Of a DNA stretch of 64,000 bases, positions 1 through 8,319 are shown in pieces (positions within the stretch are counted from its first letter, which is position 1; each line of letters opens with the position of its first letter). The stretch lies in contig NZ_OBMT01000005.1 of NCBI RefSeq assembly GCF_900217815.1, positions 154,674 through 218,673 of the forward strand, in the 5' to 3' direction. A model generated the notes under the pieces. The model saw nothing but the letters and a program-made list of their open reading frames with translations, had not been told where the DNA came from and ran no database searches. Source of the stretch: Rhodobacter maris. Its GTDB lineage: Bacteria > Pseudomonadota > Alphaproteobacteria > Rhodobacterales > Rhodobacteraceae. The translations under genes and the position numbers were made by a program.

Positions 1-522
1 GAGGCCGAGGCGGCGAAGATGCGTGCCGAGACCGAAGCCGCCGCGCAACGTGCGATCAAGCAGGCGGCGGTCTCGCGGGTTGCCGCCGCCTTTGACACTG
101 GCGCTCCGCTCGCGCGCCCCGTGGCCGAGGTTGAGGCCGCCGGCATGACTGTTCCCGCAGCGCTGAAATCCGAGGTGCCCTCGGCGATGATGCTGCAGGA
201 AACCTTCCCCGATGCCGCCCGGGCCGCGCTCGCCGTGGCGCGCAAGGTTGATGCTGGCGACAGCGTGATGGGCAAGCTTGGAACCTTCCTTCTGGCACAG
301 ACCGGGGCGCGTTCGCTCAATGCGCGCGAGGGCAGTTCGCCCGATGCCGTGCTCTCGCGGGCGCAAGCCGCGGTCGATGATTCCAAATTCGAGACGGCGG
401 TGGCCGAACTCGCAGCCCTGCCCGAAGAGGCGCAGGCTGAAATGACGTCCTGGAAAGCGATGGTGGAGGCCCGCATGACGGCCCAGGCCGCCATCTCCGA
501 ACTGGCCCAATCCGTGCAATGA
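1..522 (+). CDS. Mitofilin (Mic60)-like inner-membrane protein, C-terminal part (5' end outside window)
   Basis: The reading frame is open from base 1, so only the last ~173 residues are present. They are Ala/Glu-rich and helical and end in the C-terminal domain typical of alphaproteobacterial mitofilin-like proteins (COG4223 type), with runs such as SEVPSAMM, FPDAARAAL and the closing WKAMVEARMTAQAAI. In Rhodobacterales this gene normally lies between hemD and hemY, and hemY follows here after about 10 bases, which supports the call. The family is anchored in the inner membrane and is linked to membrane organisation. The N-terminal membrane segment and coiled coil are outside the window. The family call rests on the C-terminus plus context. 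Confidence 0.75.
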   Translation, partial: EAEAAKMRAETEAAAQRAIKQAAVSRVAAAFDTGAPLARPVAEVEAAGMTVPAALKSEVPSAMMLQETFPDAARAALAVARKVDAGDSVMGKLGTFLLAQTGARSLNAREGSSPDAVLSRAQAAVDDSKFETAVAELAALPEEAQAEMTSWKAMVEARMTAQAAISELAQSVQ

Positions 523-532
523 GGTGATGGCG

Positions 533-1984
533 ATGATCTGGTCTTTTGTGAAAATCGCGCTGTTTCTGCTCATCGTCGCCGGGTTGACGATGGGCGCTGC
601 GGCGCTGTCCGATTCGGGTGAGGCGATCCGCATCGTCGCGCTTGGGCAGGAGTTCAACTTTGGCGCGCTGCAGGCGGTGATCCTGCTGTTGATCGTTGTT
701 GCGGTGCTTTGGGTCGTGTTCAAGGTGGTTGGCTTCCTCGTCGCCTTCCTGCGCTTTGTGACCGGCGATGAAACCGCGATCAGCCGCTATTTCGACCGCA
801 ACCGCGAGCGCAAGGGCTATCAGGCGCTGGCGGAGGGGATGCTGGCGATCGCCTCGGGCGAGGCACGGCTGGCGATGTCCAAGGCGGCAAAGGCGGAGCG
901 CTATCTGCGTCGGCCCGACCTGACGAACCTGCTCACCGCGCAGGCGGCCGAGATGAATGGCGACCAGCGCCGGGCGGAAACGGTTTACCGCCGCATGCTC
1001 TCGGATCCGCGCACGCGCTTTGTGGGCATCCGCGGCCTGCTGACGCAAAAGCTCACCGATGGCGATACCGATACCGCGCTGAAGCTGGCGCAAAAAGCCT
1101 TCGCGCTGAACCCCAAACACCCGGATGTGCAAAACACCCTGTTCCGGTTGCAGACCGAATCGGGCGACTGGAAAGGCGCGCGCGACGTGCTCTTGGCCAA
1201 GATGCGGCAGGGCGAGATCCCGAAAGATGTGCACAAGCGCCGCGATGCGGTGCTCGCGCTGCAGGAAGCCCGCGTCGTTCTCGACAAGGATTCCTCGCTT
1301 GAGGCGCGCGAGGCGGCGATTGCGGCGAACAAGTCCTCGCCCGATCTCATCCCCGCCGCGGCGATGGCCGCCAAGGCCTATGCCGATCAGGGCAACACCA
1401 AGGCGGCCACGCGCGTGCTGCTGAAGGCCTGGGAGGCGCAGCCGCACCCGGATTTGGCCTCGGTCTATGCCGCGCTCGAACCCTCTGAATCTGCCTCCGA
1501 GCGGCTCGCCCGTTTCGAGAAATTGCTCTCGCTGCGGCCCGACCACGAGGAAACGAAGCTTCTGCGCGCCGAACTCAGCATCGCCGCAGAAGATTTCCCG
1601 GCGGCGCGCCGGGCGCTCGGCACCCTTGCCGAAACGCATCCGACCACCCGCACGCTCACGCTGATGGCGGCGATCGAGCGCGGCGAGGGCGCGGATGAAG
1701 CGGTGGTGCGCGGCTGGCTGACGCGCGCGGTGACGGCGCCGCGCGGCAAGCAATGGTGCTGCGACAAATGCCAGAACATTCAGGCGGAATGGGCTCCGGT
1801 CTGCGACAATTGCGGCGGCTTTGATACGCTGAGCTGGCGCGAGCCGACGAGCGGTGGCGTGCCGCTGCCCAATGGCGCGGAAATGCTGCCCCTGATCGTG
1901 GGCGCGGGCAAGCCGAAGCCCGAGGCCGCATTCGACATCACCCCGCCGGATGCCGAAGACGCCGCAGAAAAAGGCGAAAAATAG
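533..1984 (+). CDS. hemY: HemY-family TPR protein with C-terminal zinc ribbon
   Basis: Inner-membrane protein of the HemY family, which accompanies heme synthesis genes; it is not the protoporphyrinogen oxidase that is also called HemY. Two hydrophobic segments lie near residues 3-25 and 40-65, followed by helical TPR-like repeats (residues ~100-390). A Cys-rich ribbon near residue 415 has the pattern CDKC ... CDNCG, which would bind one zinc. Start choice: GTG at 524, ATG at 527 and ATG at 533 are all in frame. GAGGTG at 521-526 is a good ribosome site only for 533, giving the usual MIWSFVKI start. It is probably co-transcribed with the mitofilin-like gene, whose stop lies 10 bases upstream. 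The exact role in heme metabolism is unclear for the family. Confidence 0.88.
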   Translation: MIWSFVKIALFLLIVAGLTMGAAALSDSGEAIRIVALGQEFNFGALQAVILLLIVVAVLWVVFKVVGFLVAFLRFVTGDETAISRYFDRNRERKGYQALAEGMLAIASGEARLAMSKAAKAERYLRRPDLTNLLTAQAAEMNGDQRRAETVYRRMLSDPRTRFVGIRGLLTQKLTDGDTDTALKLAQKAFALNPKHPDVQNTLFRLQTESGDWKGARDVLLAKMRQGEIPKDVHKRRDAVLALQEARVVLDKDSSLEAREAAIAANKSSPDLIPAAAMAAKAYADQGNTKAATRVLLKAWEAQPHPDLASVYAALEPSESASERLARFEKLLSLRPDHEETKLLRAELSIAAEDFPAARRALGTLAETHPTTRTLTLMAAIERGEGADEAVVRGWLTRAVTAPRGKQWCCDKCQNIQAEWAPVCDNCGGFDTLSWREPTSGGVPLPNGAEMLPLIVGAGKPKPEAAFDITPPDAEDAAEKGEK

Positions 1985-2027
1985 GGCTACACATCCCTGC
2001 GATGGCGTGCTACGTGCCCGCCATCAC

Positions 2028-2103
2028 GCCGGTGTAGCTCAGCTGGTAGAGCACGTCATTCGTAATGATGGGGTCGGGGGTTCGAGTCCCTTCACCGGCA
2101 CCA
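2028..2103 (+). tRNA. tRNA-Thr (anticodon CGT)
   Basis: A complete cloverleaf can be drawn. The acceptor stem GCCGGTG pairs with CACCGGC (2093-2099). The D-arm is GCTC/GAGC and the anticodon stem CGTCA/TGATG. The anticodon CGT lies at 2061-2063 in the loop TTCGTAA, and a TTCGAGT T-loop follows. The discriminator A is at 2100 and CCA is encoded at 2101-2103. It reads ACG threonine codons. It sits 43 bases after hemY and directly before a strong terminator. Confidence 0.97.
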
Positions 2104-2109
2104 GATTCC

Positions 2110-2147
2110 AAAACGGCCGGGTCCTCGGGTCCGGCCGTTTTCTTTTC
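2110..2147 (+). terminator. Rho-independent terminator after tRNA-Thr
   Basis: An 11-bp perfect stem, AAAACGGCCGG (2110-2120) with CCGGCCGTTTT (2131-2141), has a 10-base loop and runs into TTTTCTTTTC. It ends the tRNA transcript. The A-rich opposite side may also serve the convergent flagellar operon ending at 2172. Confidence 0.93.
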
Positions 2148-2171
2148 ATCTTCCGGGCGGTTGCGGCGCCG

Positions 2172-2732
2172 CTAATGCTGCGAATCCTGCCGCGCGATAT
2201 CGGACACCAGAACCGAAAGCGCCATATCGCCGAGGATCGTCCGCACCGCCTCAAGCATGGTGCGGCGCAGTTCTGCCATCGTCGCCGTATCGGTGAAGGC
2301 GCCGTCGAAGCCACCGGCATTCGCGTGGTCAAAGAGCACCTGCAACAGCGTGTCACGGATCTTCGGTTCGGCGGCATAGACCTTTTCGGTGCTGCCGAGC
2401 GTCACCTCGATGCTGAGCGACAGCACCACCAGCGAGGCAACTTTGCCGCCCCGCACCACCGGCACGACGAACTGGTTGTTGAGCTTGACGAATTCGGTTG
2501 TGGCAAGGCTTTCTGCCCCCTCGCCTTCGCCATGGCCCGCCTCGGCGCCATGGGCCGCAGGGGCGGCATGACCTTCCGCGGCTGGCGCGTTGTGACCGCC
2601 TTCGGCCGGGGCCGCGCCTTCCGCGGCAGCCGCTTCGGGCTCGGGTGGCGGCGGGCGCAGAAAATATCCCGCTGCCCCGCCCCCGGCGAGGCCGATCAAT
2701 GCCAGAAGGACCGGGAGGATTTTCATCAGCAT
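2172..2732 (-). CDS. FliL-like flagellar basal-body-associated protein (second copy)
   Basis: 186 residues. An N-terminal membrane anchor (residues ~4-25) is followed by a Pro/Ala/Glu/His-rich linker (~28-85) and a C-terminal FliL-type domain (~90-186; TEFVKLNNQFVVPVV, then a helix-rich end). FliL proteins surround the stator at the flagellar motor and affect torque. It is the last gene of the flgBC-fliEQ-flgFGAH operon, 9 bases after flgH. A separate, more typical FliL is encoded at 12692-13186, so this cluster has two FliL-type proteins with different linkers. The family call is fairly firm; the division of labour is unknown. Confidence 0.72.
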   Translation of the reverse strand: MLMKILPVLLALIGLAGGGAAGYFLRPPPPEPEAAAAEGAAPAEGGHNAPAAEGHAAPAAHGAEAGHGEGEGAESLATTEFVKLNNQFVVPVVRGGKVASLVVLSLSIEVTLGSTEKVYAAEPKIRDTLLQVLFDHANAGGFDGAFTDTATMAELRRTMLEAVRTILGDMALSVLVSDIARQDSQH

Positions 2733-2741
2733 GGCGAACCC

Positions 2742-3467
2742 TCAGAACGGCAGGAGAATGTCGGCGACCTGCTGGCCGATGCGCGGTTGCTGCACATCGG
2801 TGATCTGGCCGCGGCCACCATAGGAGATCCGTGCCCCGGCGATCTTGTCATAGGTGATCTCGTTTTGCCGGCTCACATCCTCGGGCCGCACGAAGCCGGT
2901 CACGACAAGCTCACGCACTTCGAAGTTCACCCGCACCTCCTGATTGCCCTGGATCCGCAGCACCCCGTTGGGGAGCCGGTCGAGCACCGTGGCGGCGACG
3001 CGCAGCGTCAGCTTTTCCTTGCGGGCCACCGAACCGTCACCGGCATAGGAGGAATCGGAGGTGGTCTCATAGGCGGTGGCCATCGAGGCGCCGGTCGGCT
3101 GGTGCCGGTCGAGCCGTTGCGGGATGCCGAACATCTGCGGAATGCCCATCGTGTCCGAACTCGAGCGCGAGCGGTCGGTGCTGTTGGAGATCTCGGCCTT
3201 GTCGTCGATCTCGATCACCACGGTGAGAATGTCGCCGCGCGCCGCGGCACGGCGGTCGCCCAGAAGCGAGCCGCGGTTGCCCGACCAGAGCGAGGCTTCC
3301 TGCGCGGCGGTGCGTCGGCCAGGTTCCTCGGGCATCGGTTGTGCGCTCATCGCGTAAAATTCGTTGCTGCTTTCGACCGGGGTGAAATCGGGGGCGCGGC
3401 CAACCTGCTCGAGGCGGCCGCAGCTCGCGACGGACAGGGCGACAAGGGCGATCAGGGCAGGACGCAT
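2742..3467 (-). CDS. flgH: Flagellar L-ring protein FlgH (lipoprotein)
   Basis: 241 residues with a lipoprotein signal peptide ending in the lipobox VASC (Cys at residue 16). The mature protein has the FlgH features SLWSGNRGSLLGDRRAAARGDILTV-like central sequence and a C-terminal QQVADILLPF. FlgH forms the outer-membrane L-ring around the flagellar rod. The length matches the family. It lies 12 bases downstream of flgA, the P-ring assembly factor, in the same operon. The P-ring gene flgI is not in this window. Confidence 0.95.
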   Translation of the reverse strand: MRPALIALVALSVASCGRLEQVGRAPDFTPVESSNEFYAMSAQPMPEEPGRRTAAQEASLWSGNRGSLLGDRRAAARGDILTVVIEIDDKAEISNSTDRSRSSSDTMGIPQMFGIPQRLDRHQPTGASMATAYETTSDSSYAGDGSVARKEKLTLRVAATVLDRLPNGVLRIQGNQEVRVNFEVRELVVTGFVRPEDVSRQNEITYDKIAGARISYGGRGQITDVQQPRIGQQVADILLPF

Positions 3468-3479
3468 GAAGGATTTCTC

Positions 3480-3905
3480 TCAAGGTTGGACATGGCCGGC
3501 GCCATCGGCACCGAGCGTGGCAAAGATGACGGTCTTGGAACTCAGGTTCATCACCCGGATCGAATCGCCGATCGCGCCGCGGTCGAGTGCGCGGCCTTCG
3601 GCCTGGATGCGCAGTGTTCCACGGTTGTAGACAAGCGGCAGGGTCTGGTTGCGTTCGACGATCGCGGGCGGCGCCAGGTCGCCGGCATAGATCGGCCGGC
3701 CGGGGTAAAGGATGGAGCGGGTCTCAAGCCCGATCACCTGGCTCACATCGGCGAGCGCGCCCGGAATATCCTCTTCGGAGAGGACCACATCCTCGGGGTT
3801 GATCACGCTTTGCGCCCGCAGGGTGCGCAGCGTCACGACCGAGCCCGCCTCGGCCACGGAGCCAAGTGCGAAGCTGGCGCAGAGGGCAAGCAAAACCGTT
3901 TTCAT
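3480..3905 (-). CDS. flgA: Flagellar P-ring assembly chaperone FlgA
   Basis: 141 residues, with a Sec signal peptide (MKTVLLALCASFALGSVAEA) and the SAF-type C-terminal domain seen in FlgA (GRPIYAGDLAPP, then NQTLPLVYNRGTLRIQAEGRALDRGAIGD-like sequence in the second half). FlgA is a periplasmic helper for P-ring assembly. It is short for the family; several proteobacterial FlgA proteins lack the extra N-terminal domain. The ATG at 3905 is preferred over an in-frame TTG three bases upstream. It overlaps the flgG stop by one base (TGATG), which implies translational coupling. Confidence 0.92.
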   Translation of the reverse strand: MKTVLLALCASFALGSVAEAGSVVTLRTLRAQSVINPEDVVLSEEDIPGALADVSQVIGLETRSILYPGRPIYAGDLAPPAIVERNQTLPLVYNRGTLRIQAEGRALDRGAIGDSIRVMNLSSKTVIFATLGADGAGHVQP

Positions 3906-4690
3906 CAACGCACCTGTGTGGTGGCCGAGAGCATTTCATCGGCGGCGGTGATCACTTTGGCGTTCATCTCGTAACCGCGCTGCGCCTTGATCAATTCGGT
4001 GATCTCGCGCACCGCATCGACCGAACTGTCTTCCAGATAGCCCTGCTTGAGCGTGCCGAGCCCGTCGACGCCGGGAGTGGAGACGGCGGGCGGCCCGGAG
4101 GCCTCGGTTTCGAGGAAGTTGTTCGAGCCGATCGCCTCGAGGCCCTTTTCGTTGGTGAACTCCGCCAGCGTGATCGTGCCGATCTGGGTCGGCTGTATCT
4201 GGTTGGTGAAATAGGCATAGACCTCGCCATCCGCATTGATGGCAATCGTATTGGCGCCGTTCGGAATGGTGATGCCGGGCACCAGCGGATACCCGTCAGA
4301 AGTGACGACGTCGCCATTGGCGGAGCGTTTGAAGCCACCGTCTCGGGTATAGGCGGAGGCACCCGAAGGCAGTGTCACCTCGAAATAGCCCTTTCCGTCG
4401 ATCGCCAGATCGAGATCGCCGCCGGTTGCGCTGAGCGAGCCCTGCGCGAGTGTCACGCTCACCGCGGTGGGGCGCACACCAAGGCCAAGCTGCACGCCCG
4501 CAGGCACGATGGTGCCGTCGTTCGCGGTCACCGTACCGGGGCGGGTGGCCTGCTGATACATCAGATCGGCAAATTCGGCGCGCCGGGCGTTGTAGCCCGT
4601 GGTCGACATGTTGGCGAGGTTGTTCGAGATGACCTCGACCCGCATTTGCTGGGCGCTCATCCCGGTGGCGGCGATTTGCAGGGCGCGCAT
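3905..4690 (-). CDS. flgG: Flagellar distal-rod protein FlgG
   Basis: 261 residues, the standard FlgG length. The rod signature is at the N-terminus (MRALQIAATGMSAQQMRVEV then NNLANMSTTGYNARRAEF). The C-terminus is the heptad-rich rod helix ending ITELIKAQRGYEMNAKVITA. FlgG forms the distal rod that passes through the P and L rings. It is encoded between flgF and flgA, 12 bases after flgF. Confidence 0.97.
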   Translation of the reverse strand: MRALQIAATGMSAQQMRVEVISNNLANMSTTGYNARRAEFADLMYQQATRPGTVTANDGTIVPAGVQLGLGVRPTAVSVTLAQGSLSATGGDLDLAIDGKGYFEVTLPSGASAYTRDGGFKRSANGDVVTSDGYPLVPGITIPNGANTIAINADGEVYAYFTNQIQPTQIGTITLAEFTNEKGLEAIGSNNFLETEASGPPAVSTPGVDGLGTLKQGYLEDSSVDAVREITELIKAQRGYEMNAKVITAADEMLSATTQVR

Positions 4691-4702
4691 GGCTCTCTCC
4701 TG

Positions 4703-5419
4703 TTACTTGCTGAGCGTCGAGATGACGCCGCGGATCCGTTCGTCTTCGCGGTCGAGGAAGTTCTGACCCATCTCATAGGCCCGCTGCACTTCGATCATCC
4801 GCGAGATTTCCGACACCGGATCGACGTTCGACTGTTCCACGAAACCCTGCATCACCCGCGCCGTTTCGGCCGGCCGGGTGCCATCGGGCACGGCAAAGCG
4901 GGTGCCGGCCTGCAGGCTGATACTGGTGCTGTTCTCGGGCAGATAGAGCCCGATCTGGGCGAGCGGGGCGCCATTGATCGAGAGCGTGCCGTCTTCCGCC
5001 ATTGCGACTTCGCCCTGATCGTTGGGCACGAAGATCGCGGTGCCGCCTGTGTCGAGGACACGAAAGCCCTCGGGAGTGACGAGTTCGCCATCGGGCGAGC
5101 GCAAAAAACTGCCCGCCCGCGTGAGCTGGTTGCCCTCGGGCGTCTCGATCATGAAATAGCCCTCGCCCTCGATCGCGAAATCAAGAGAATTGCCGGTGCT
5201 GGCAAGCGGCCCTTGCGCAAAATCGACGATCCGCCCGTTGGCATAGGCCATCGACAGCGATGGCTGCTCGCCATCGAGCGAATCGACATATTCCGAGAAC
5301 AGCACGCCTTCGCGCCGGAACCCGGTGGTGGAGATGTTGGCCATGTTGTTGGCCACCACCTGCATTTCCCGCATCAGTCCCGACTGGCGCGACAGGGCGG
5401 CATAGATGGAATTGTCCAT
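4703..5419 (-). CDS. flgF: Flagellar proximal-rod protein FlgF
   Basis: 238 residues. The N-terminal rod motif (MDNSIYAALSRQSGLMREMQ; NNMANISTTGFRREG) and C-terminal SEISRMIEVQRAYEMGQNFL identify a rod protein, and order and length mark it as FlgF rather than FlgG. It forms part of the proximal rod. The start lies 3 bases after the fliQ stop, so the two are translationally linked in the same operon. Confidence 0.95.
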   Translation of the reverse strand: MDNSIYAALSRQSGLMREMQVVANNMANISTTGFRREGVLFSEYVDSLDGEQPSLSMAYANGRIVDFAQGPLASTGNSLDFAIEGEGYFMIETPEGNQLTRAGSFLRSPDGELVTPEGFRVLDTGGTAIFVPNDQGEVAMAEDGTLSINGAPLAQIGLYLPENSTSISLQAGTRFAVPDGTRPAETARVMQGFVEQSNVDPVSEISRMIEVQRAYEMGQNFLDREDERIRGVISTLSK

Positions 5420-5422
5420 GGC

Positions 5423-5689
5423 TCAGAGTCCGATGATCAGCGGGATAAGGCGTGCGGTGTAAAAATTGACGAGGGTTTCCGACATGAAGGACATCGACAC
5501 CCAGAACACGACGAGCATGGCGCCCACCTTCGGCACGAAGGTCAGAGTCATCTCCTGCACCGAGGTCAGGGCCTGAAAGAGGCCGATGGTGACCCCGGCG
5601 ATGAGCGCGACGACCAGCATCGGCGCGGAGATCATCACCGCGATCCAGAGGCCCTCGCGCATCGTGTCGAAGAAGACGATGTCTTCCAT
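5423..5689 (-). CDS. fliQ: Flagellar export-gate protein FliQ
   Basis: 88 residues with two membrane helices (about 14-40 and 50-78). It starts MEDIVFFDTMREGLW and contains the family core GLFQALTSVQEMTLTFVPK. FliQ joins FliP and FliR in the export gate. The frame runs open further upstream, but the ATG at 5687-5689 gives the family length and follows the fliE stop by one base. The fliP gene is in a separate operon at 15833; fliR is outside the window. Confidence 0.95.
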   Translation of the reverse strand: MEDIVFFDTMREGLWIAVMISAPMLVVALIAGVTIGLFQALTSVQEMTLTFVPKVGAMLVVFWVSMSFMSETLVNFYTARLIPLIIGL

Positions 5690-5690
5690 G

Positions 5691-5984
5691 TCACACCGGC
5701 ATCCGCAGGATTTCCTGATAGGCCTCGACGACCTTGTTGCGCACGGTGACCGCGGTCTCGACCGCAAGCTCGGTCTGCGCGAGCGCCTGCACCAGCGCAT
5801 GCGGGTCGGCATTGCCGAGCATCGCGGATTTCGCGGTTTCCTCGCTTTGGTTCATCGTGTCGAGGAAGCTCGTGGCGAGATTGCCAAGCGCGCCCTGATC
5901 AGACGAACCGGAGCCGGCCTGCGGCGCGGCGGCAGAACGCGCCCGGGTATATCCCAGGGCGGCGGCAGAAGATTTAATGTCCAT
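5691..5984 (-). CDS. fliE: Flagellar hook-basal-body adapter FliE
   Basis: 97 residues, as expected for FliE. The conserved C-terminal half has ADPHALVQALAQTELAVETA and ends VRNKVVEAYQEILRMPV. FliE links the MS ring to the rod. The gene lies between flgC and fliQ; the flgC stop is 19 bases upstream. Confidence 0.95.
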   Translation of the reverse strand: MDIKSSAAALGYTRARSAAAPQAGSGSSDQGALGNLATSFLDTMNQSEETAKSAMLGNADPHALVQALAQTELAVETAVTVRNKVVEAYQEILRMPV

Positions 5985-6003
5985 TCTGGACCTCCTTCAG
6001 GTT

Positions 6004-6396
6004 TCAACGACGCAGCAGATCGAGCAGAGCGGCAGACATCTGCCGGGTCTGGTCGAACATCTTGAGGTTCGCCTCGTAACTGCGTTGCGCTTCGCGCGCG
6101 TCTGCGATTTCGACCACCAGATCGACGTTCGAGCCGTCGTAGTAGCCGTTGTCATCGGCCAGAGGGCTGTTGGGATCGTAGATCCGGGCCAGATCCTTCT
6201 GGTCGAGCTGCACGGGGCCGAGTTGCACCTCGGTCGCTCCGTTTTCTTGCGACACCACTTCCTCGAAGCTGGTCAGCTTCCGGTGGTAACCGGGGGTGTC
6301 GACGTTCGCGATGTTTTCCGACACATGGCGCAGGCGCATCGACTGCGCCTTGAGGCCGGAAGCGGAAACCGAAAGGGTATTGGTGAAATCGCCCAT
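6004..6396 (-). CDS. flgC: Flagellar proximal-rod protein FlgC
   Basis: 130 residues, with an N-terminal rod motif (LSVSASGLKAQSMRLRHVSE then NIANVDTPGYHRK) and the C-terminal helix ADAREAQRSYEANLKMFDQT typical of FlgC. It is a proximal-rod subunit. It starts 5 bases after the flgB stop and is the second gene of the operon. Confidence 0.96.
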   Translation of the reverse strand: MGDFTNTLSVSASGLKAQSMRLRHVSENIANVDTPGYHRKLTSFEEVVSQENGATEVQLGPVQLDQKDLARIYDPNSPLADDNGYYDGSNVDLVVEIADAREAQRSYEANLKMFDQTRQMSAALLDLLRR

Positions 6397-6401
6397 CTGC
6401 C

Positions 6402-6788
6402 TCAGCTCCGGCCAAGGCTGGAGCGCAGGATGCCCAGCGAGGATTTGTAGATCGCAAGCGCAAGATCGTGCTGGCGCTTCGTATTCGCCGCATCGACCAT
6501 CTCATCTTCGATCGAGACGTTGTTGCCATCCGGCGAAGCGGCACCGGTCTGCTCGCTTTCGGTCACTTCAACACTGTAATGGCCGTCGGCGCCGAGATGG
6601 CCCGAGCGGGTCGCGCGCATGGCTTCGCCATGATCGCTGCGATAGGTATCTTCGAAAGAGGCAACCTCGCGCGAGCGATACCCGGGAGTATCGGCATTGG
6701 CGATATTCGTTGCAATCGCACTTTCGCGCAGGGCGGCTGTTTGCGCCATGGACTGCGCCATCTGGAAGACTTCGAGTTTTTCGAACAT
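6402..6788 (-). CDS. flgB: Flagellar proximal-rod protein FlgB
   Basis: 128 residues. The rod signature ATNIANADTPGYRSRE lies in the N-terminal third, and the C-terminal helix reads AANTKRQHDLALAIYKSSLG. FlgB is the first rod subunit and this is the first gene of the nine-gene minus operon. A GGAGGAGAAA ribosome site lies just upstream. Transcription starts in the 112-base region shared with the divergent fliI. Confidence 0.95.
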   Translation of the reverse strand: MFEKLEVFQMAQSMAQTAALRESAIATNIANADTPGYRSREVASFEDTYRSDHGEAMRATRSGHLGADGHYSVEVTESEQTGAASPDGNNVSIEDEMVDAANTKRQHDLALAIYKSSLGILRSSLGRS

Positions 6789-6900
6789 CGGGGTTTCTCC
6801 TCCGAGCTATCAACCAAGGATTAAGGGAGAATCGTTTAAAAACAGTTTCGAGAAGACGGGCATGGAGAGATGTCCGAAACCATAAGCTTGGGAGGCCAGA
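6789..6900. promoter_or_regulatory. Divergent promoter region flgB/fliI with CtrA-like site
   Basis: This is the only upstream region for the flgB operon (minus) and fliI (plus). It holds an AT-rich patch. TCAA-N7-TTAA at 6810-6824 is one mismatch from the CtrA recognition pattern TTAA-N7-TTAA, and another TTAA lies at 6836-6839. CtrA controls flagellar genes in Rhodobacter capsulatus and related species, so CtrA binding is a reasonable inference. No clear sigma-70 or sigma-54 promoter could be fixed by eye. Confidence 0.4.
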
Positions 6901-8223
6901 ATGGCGCTTGGCGGTTTGGAGATGTTGCAGGCGGAAATCGCCGAGGTGGGCGCGGTGCATCCGGTCGGGCGTGTGTTCGAGGTCGGGCAGGGCACGATTT
7001 CGGTGAGCGGACTGACGACGCGCGCGACATTGGGGGACCGCGCGCAGATCCACACGCGCGCGAGCGGGCTTTTCGATGCCGAGGTGATTGCGCTCAGCCG
7101 CGGGGGCGTCACGCTTCTGGCCGATGGCGCGGTAGAAGGTATCGCGATCGGCGACCGGGTGGAAATTCTGGGCCAGGCGGGCATTGCCCCCGATGATTCC
7201 TGGGTCGGACGCATCGTCGATCCGTTTGGCCGCCCGCTCGATGGCCGCCCGCTCCTGCGCGGCCCGCTCGAGCGCAATGTGCGTGCGGCGCCGCCAGCTG
7301 CCGCCACCCGCGGCCGACTCGGCGGCCGGGTCGAAACCGGGCTCGATGTTTTCAACACGCTGCTTCCGCTTGTACAGGGGCAACGGATCGGCCTCTTTGC
7401 GGGGTCGGGCGTCGGCAAATCCTCGTTGCTTGCGAAATTCGCCAAGGGGGTACAGGCCGATGTGGTGGTGATCGCGCTCATCGGTGAACGGGGCCGCGAA
7501 CTGCGCGAATTCGTCGAGAAGACGATGGGCGCAGAGGGGATGGCGCGGGCTGTGATTGTTGCGGCAACCTCCGACCAGTCGCCGCTGGTGCGCCGCCGCT
7601 GCGGCTGGGCCGCGATGTCGGTGGCCGAGCATTTCCGCGATCAGGGCAAGCATGTGCTGTTTCTGGCCGACAGTGTCACCCGCTTTGCCGAGGCGCATCG
7701 GGAAGTGGCGCTCGCCGGGGGCGAACCGCCGAGCCTGCGCGGTTATCCGCCCTCGACCGCGCATCAGATCATGTCGCTCGCCGAACGCTCTGGTCCCGGC
7801 CCCGAGGGCACGGGCGCGATCACTGCCGTCTTCTCGGTGCTGGTTGCGGGGTCGGACATGGAAGAGCCGGTAGCCGATATTCTGCGCGGCACGCTCGACG
7901 GTCACGTTGTGCTGGATCGCGCCATTGCCGAACGGGGGCGCTTTCCGGCCATCGACCTATTGCGCTCGGTCTCGCGCTCGCTCCCCGATGCGGCGAGCCC
8001 GGCCGAAAATGCGCTCATATCAAAGGCGCGCAAGCTTCTGGGGGCCTATGACCGGGCCGAGATGATGATCCAGGCCGGGCTCTATGCGAATGGCAGCGAT
8101 CCGGTTGTTGATGCGGCGATCCGGGTCTGGCCCGCATTGGATGCCTTCATCGCGCAAGACGCGCCCGATCGGGTCGCAGCGAGTTTCTCGCGGCTTGCCA
8201 AGGCGCTTTCCGGCGCGGGCTGA
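6901..8223 (+). CDS. fliI: Flagellum-specific ATPase FliI
   Basis: 440 residues, a normal FliI length. The Walker A motif GSGVGKSS (near residue 168), Walker B strand VLFLADSVTRFAEA and the RGYPPSTAHQIM stretch are all present, as in rotary F1-type export ATPases. FliI energises the loading of export substrates at the cytoplasmic face of the flagellar export gate, together with FliH, encoded at 14957. GGGAGG lies 7 bases before the ATG. It is monocistronic: a strong hairpin follows the stop. Confidence 0.96.
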   Translation: MALGGLEMLQAEIAEVGAVHPVGRVFEVGQGTISVSGLTTRATLGDRAQIHTRASGLFDAEVIALSRGGVTLLADGAVEGIAIGDRVEILGQAGIAPDDSWVGRIVDPFGRPLDGRPLLRGPLERNVRAAPPAAATRGRLGGRVETGLDVFNTLLPLVQGQRIGLFAGSGVGKSSLLAKFAKGVQADVVVIALIGERGRELREFVEKTMGAEGMARAVIVAATSDQSPLVRRRCGWAAMSVAEHFRDQGKHVLFLADSVTRFAEAHREVALAGGEPPSLRGYPPSTAHQIMSLAERSGPGPEGTGAITAVFSVLVAGSDMEEPVADILRGTLDGHVVLDRAIAERGRFPAIDLLRSVSRSLPDAASPAENALISKARKLLGAYDRAEMMIQAGLYANGSDPVVDAAIRVWPALDAFIAQDAPDRVAASFSRLAKALSGAG

Positions 8224-8250
8224 GCCCCTCGCTCGCATCCCCCGAATGCA

Positions 8251-8285
8251 GAAGGCCCGGCGCTTGTGCCGGGCCTTCGGTCTTT
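8251..8285. terminator. Bidirectional terminator between fliI and the convergent operon
   Basis: GAAGGCCCGGC (8251-8261) and GCCGGGCCTTC (8268-8278) form a perfect 11-bp stem with a 6-base loop, followed by GGTCTTT. It lies between the fliI stop and the stop of the convergent gene at 8320, so it can serve both. Confidence 0.82.
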
Positions 8286-8319
8286 GAAGCGGAGCACGCT
8301 CTTGGCCCAAAGGCGGGGG

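Noticed and set aside
1950..3974. Long plus-strand frame of 674 codons
   Set aside because: It runs antisense through flgA, flgH and the FliL-like gene and across the tRNA; its His/Arg/Gly-rich product has no family features. High GC makes such antisense frames.
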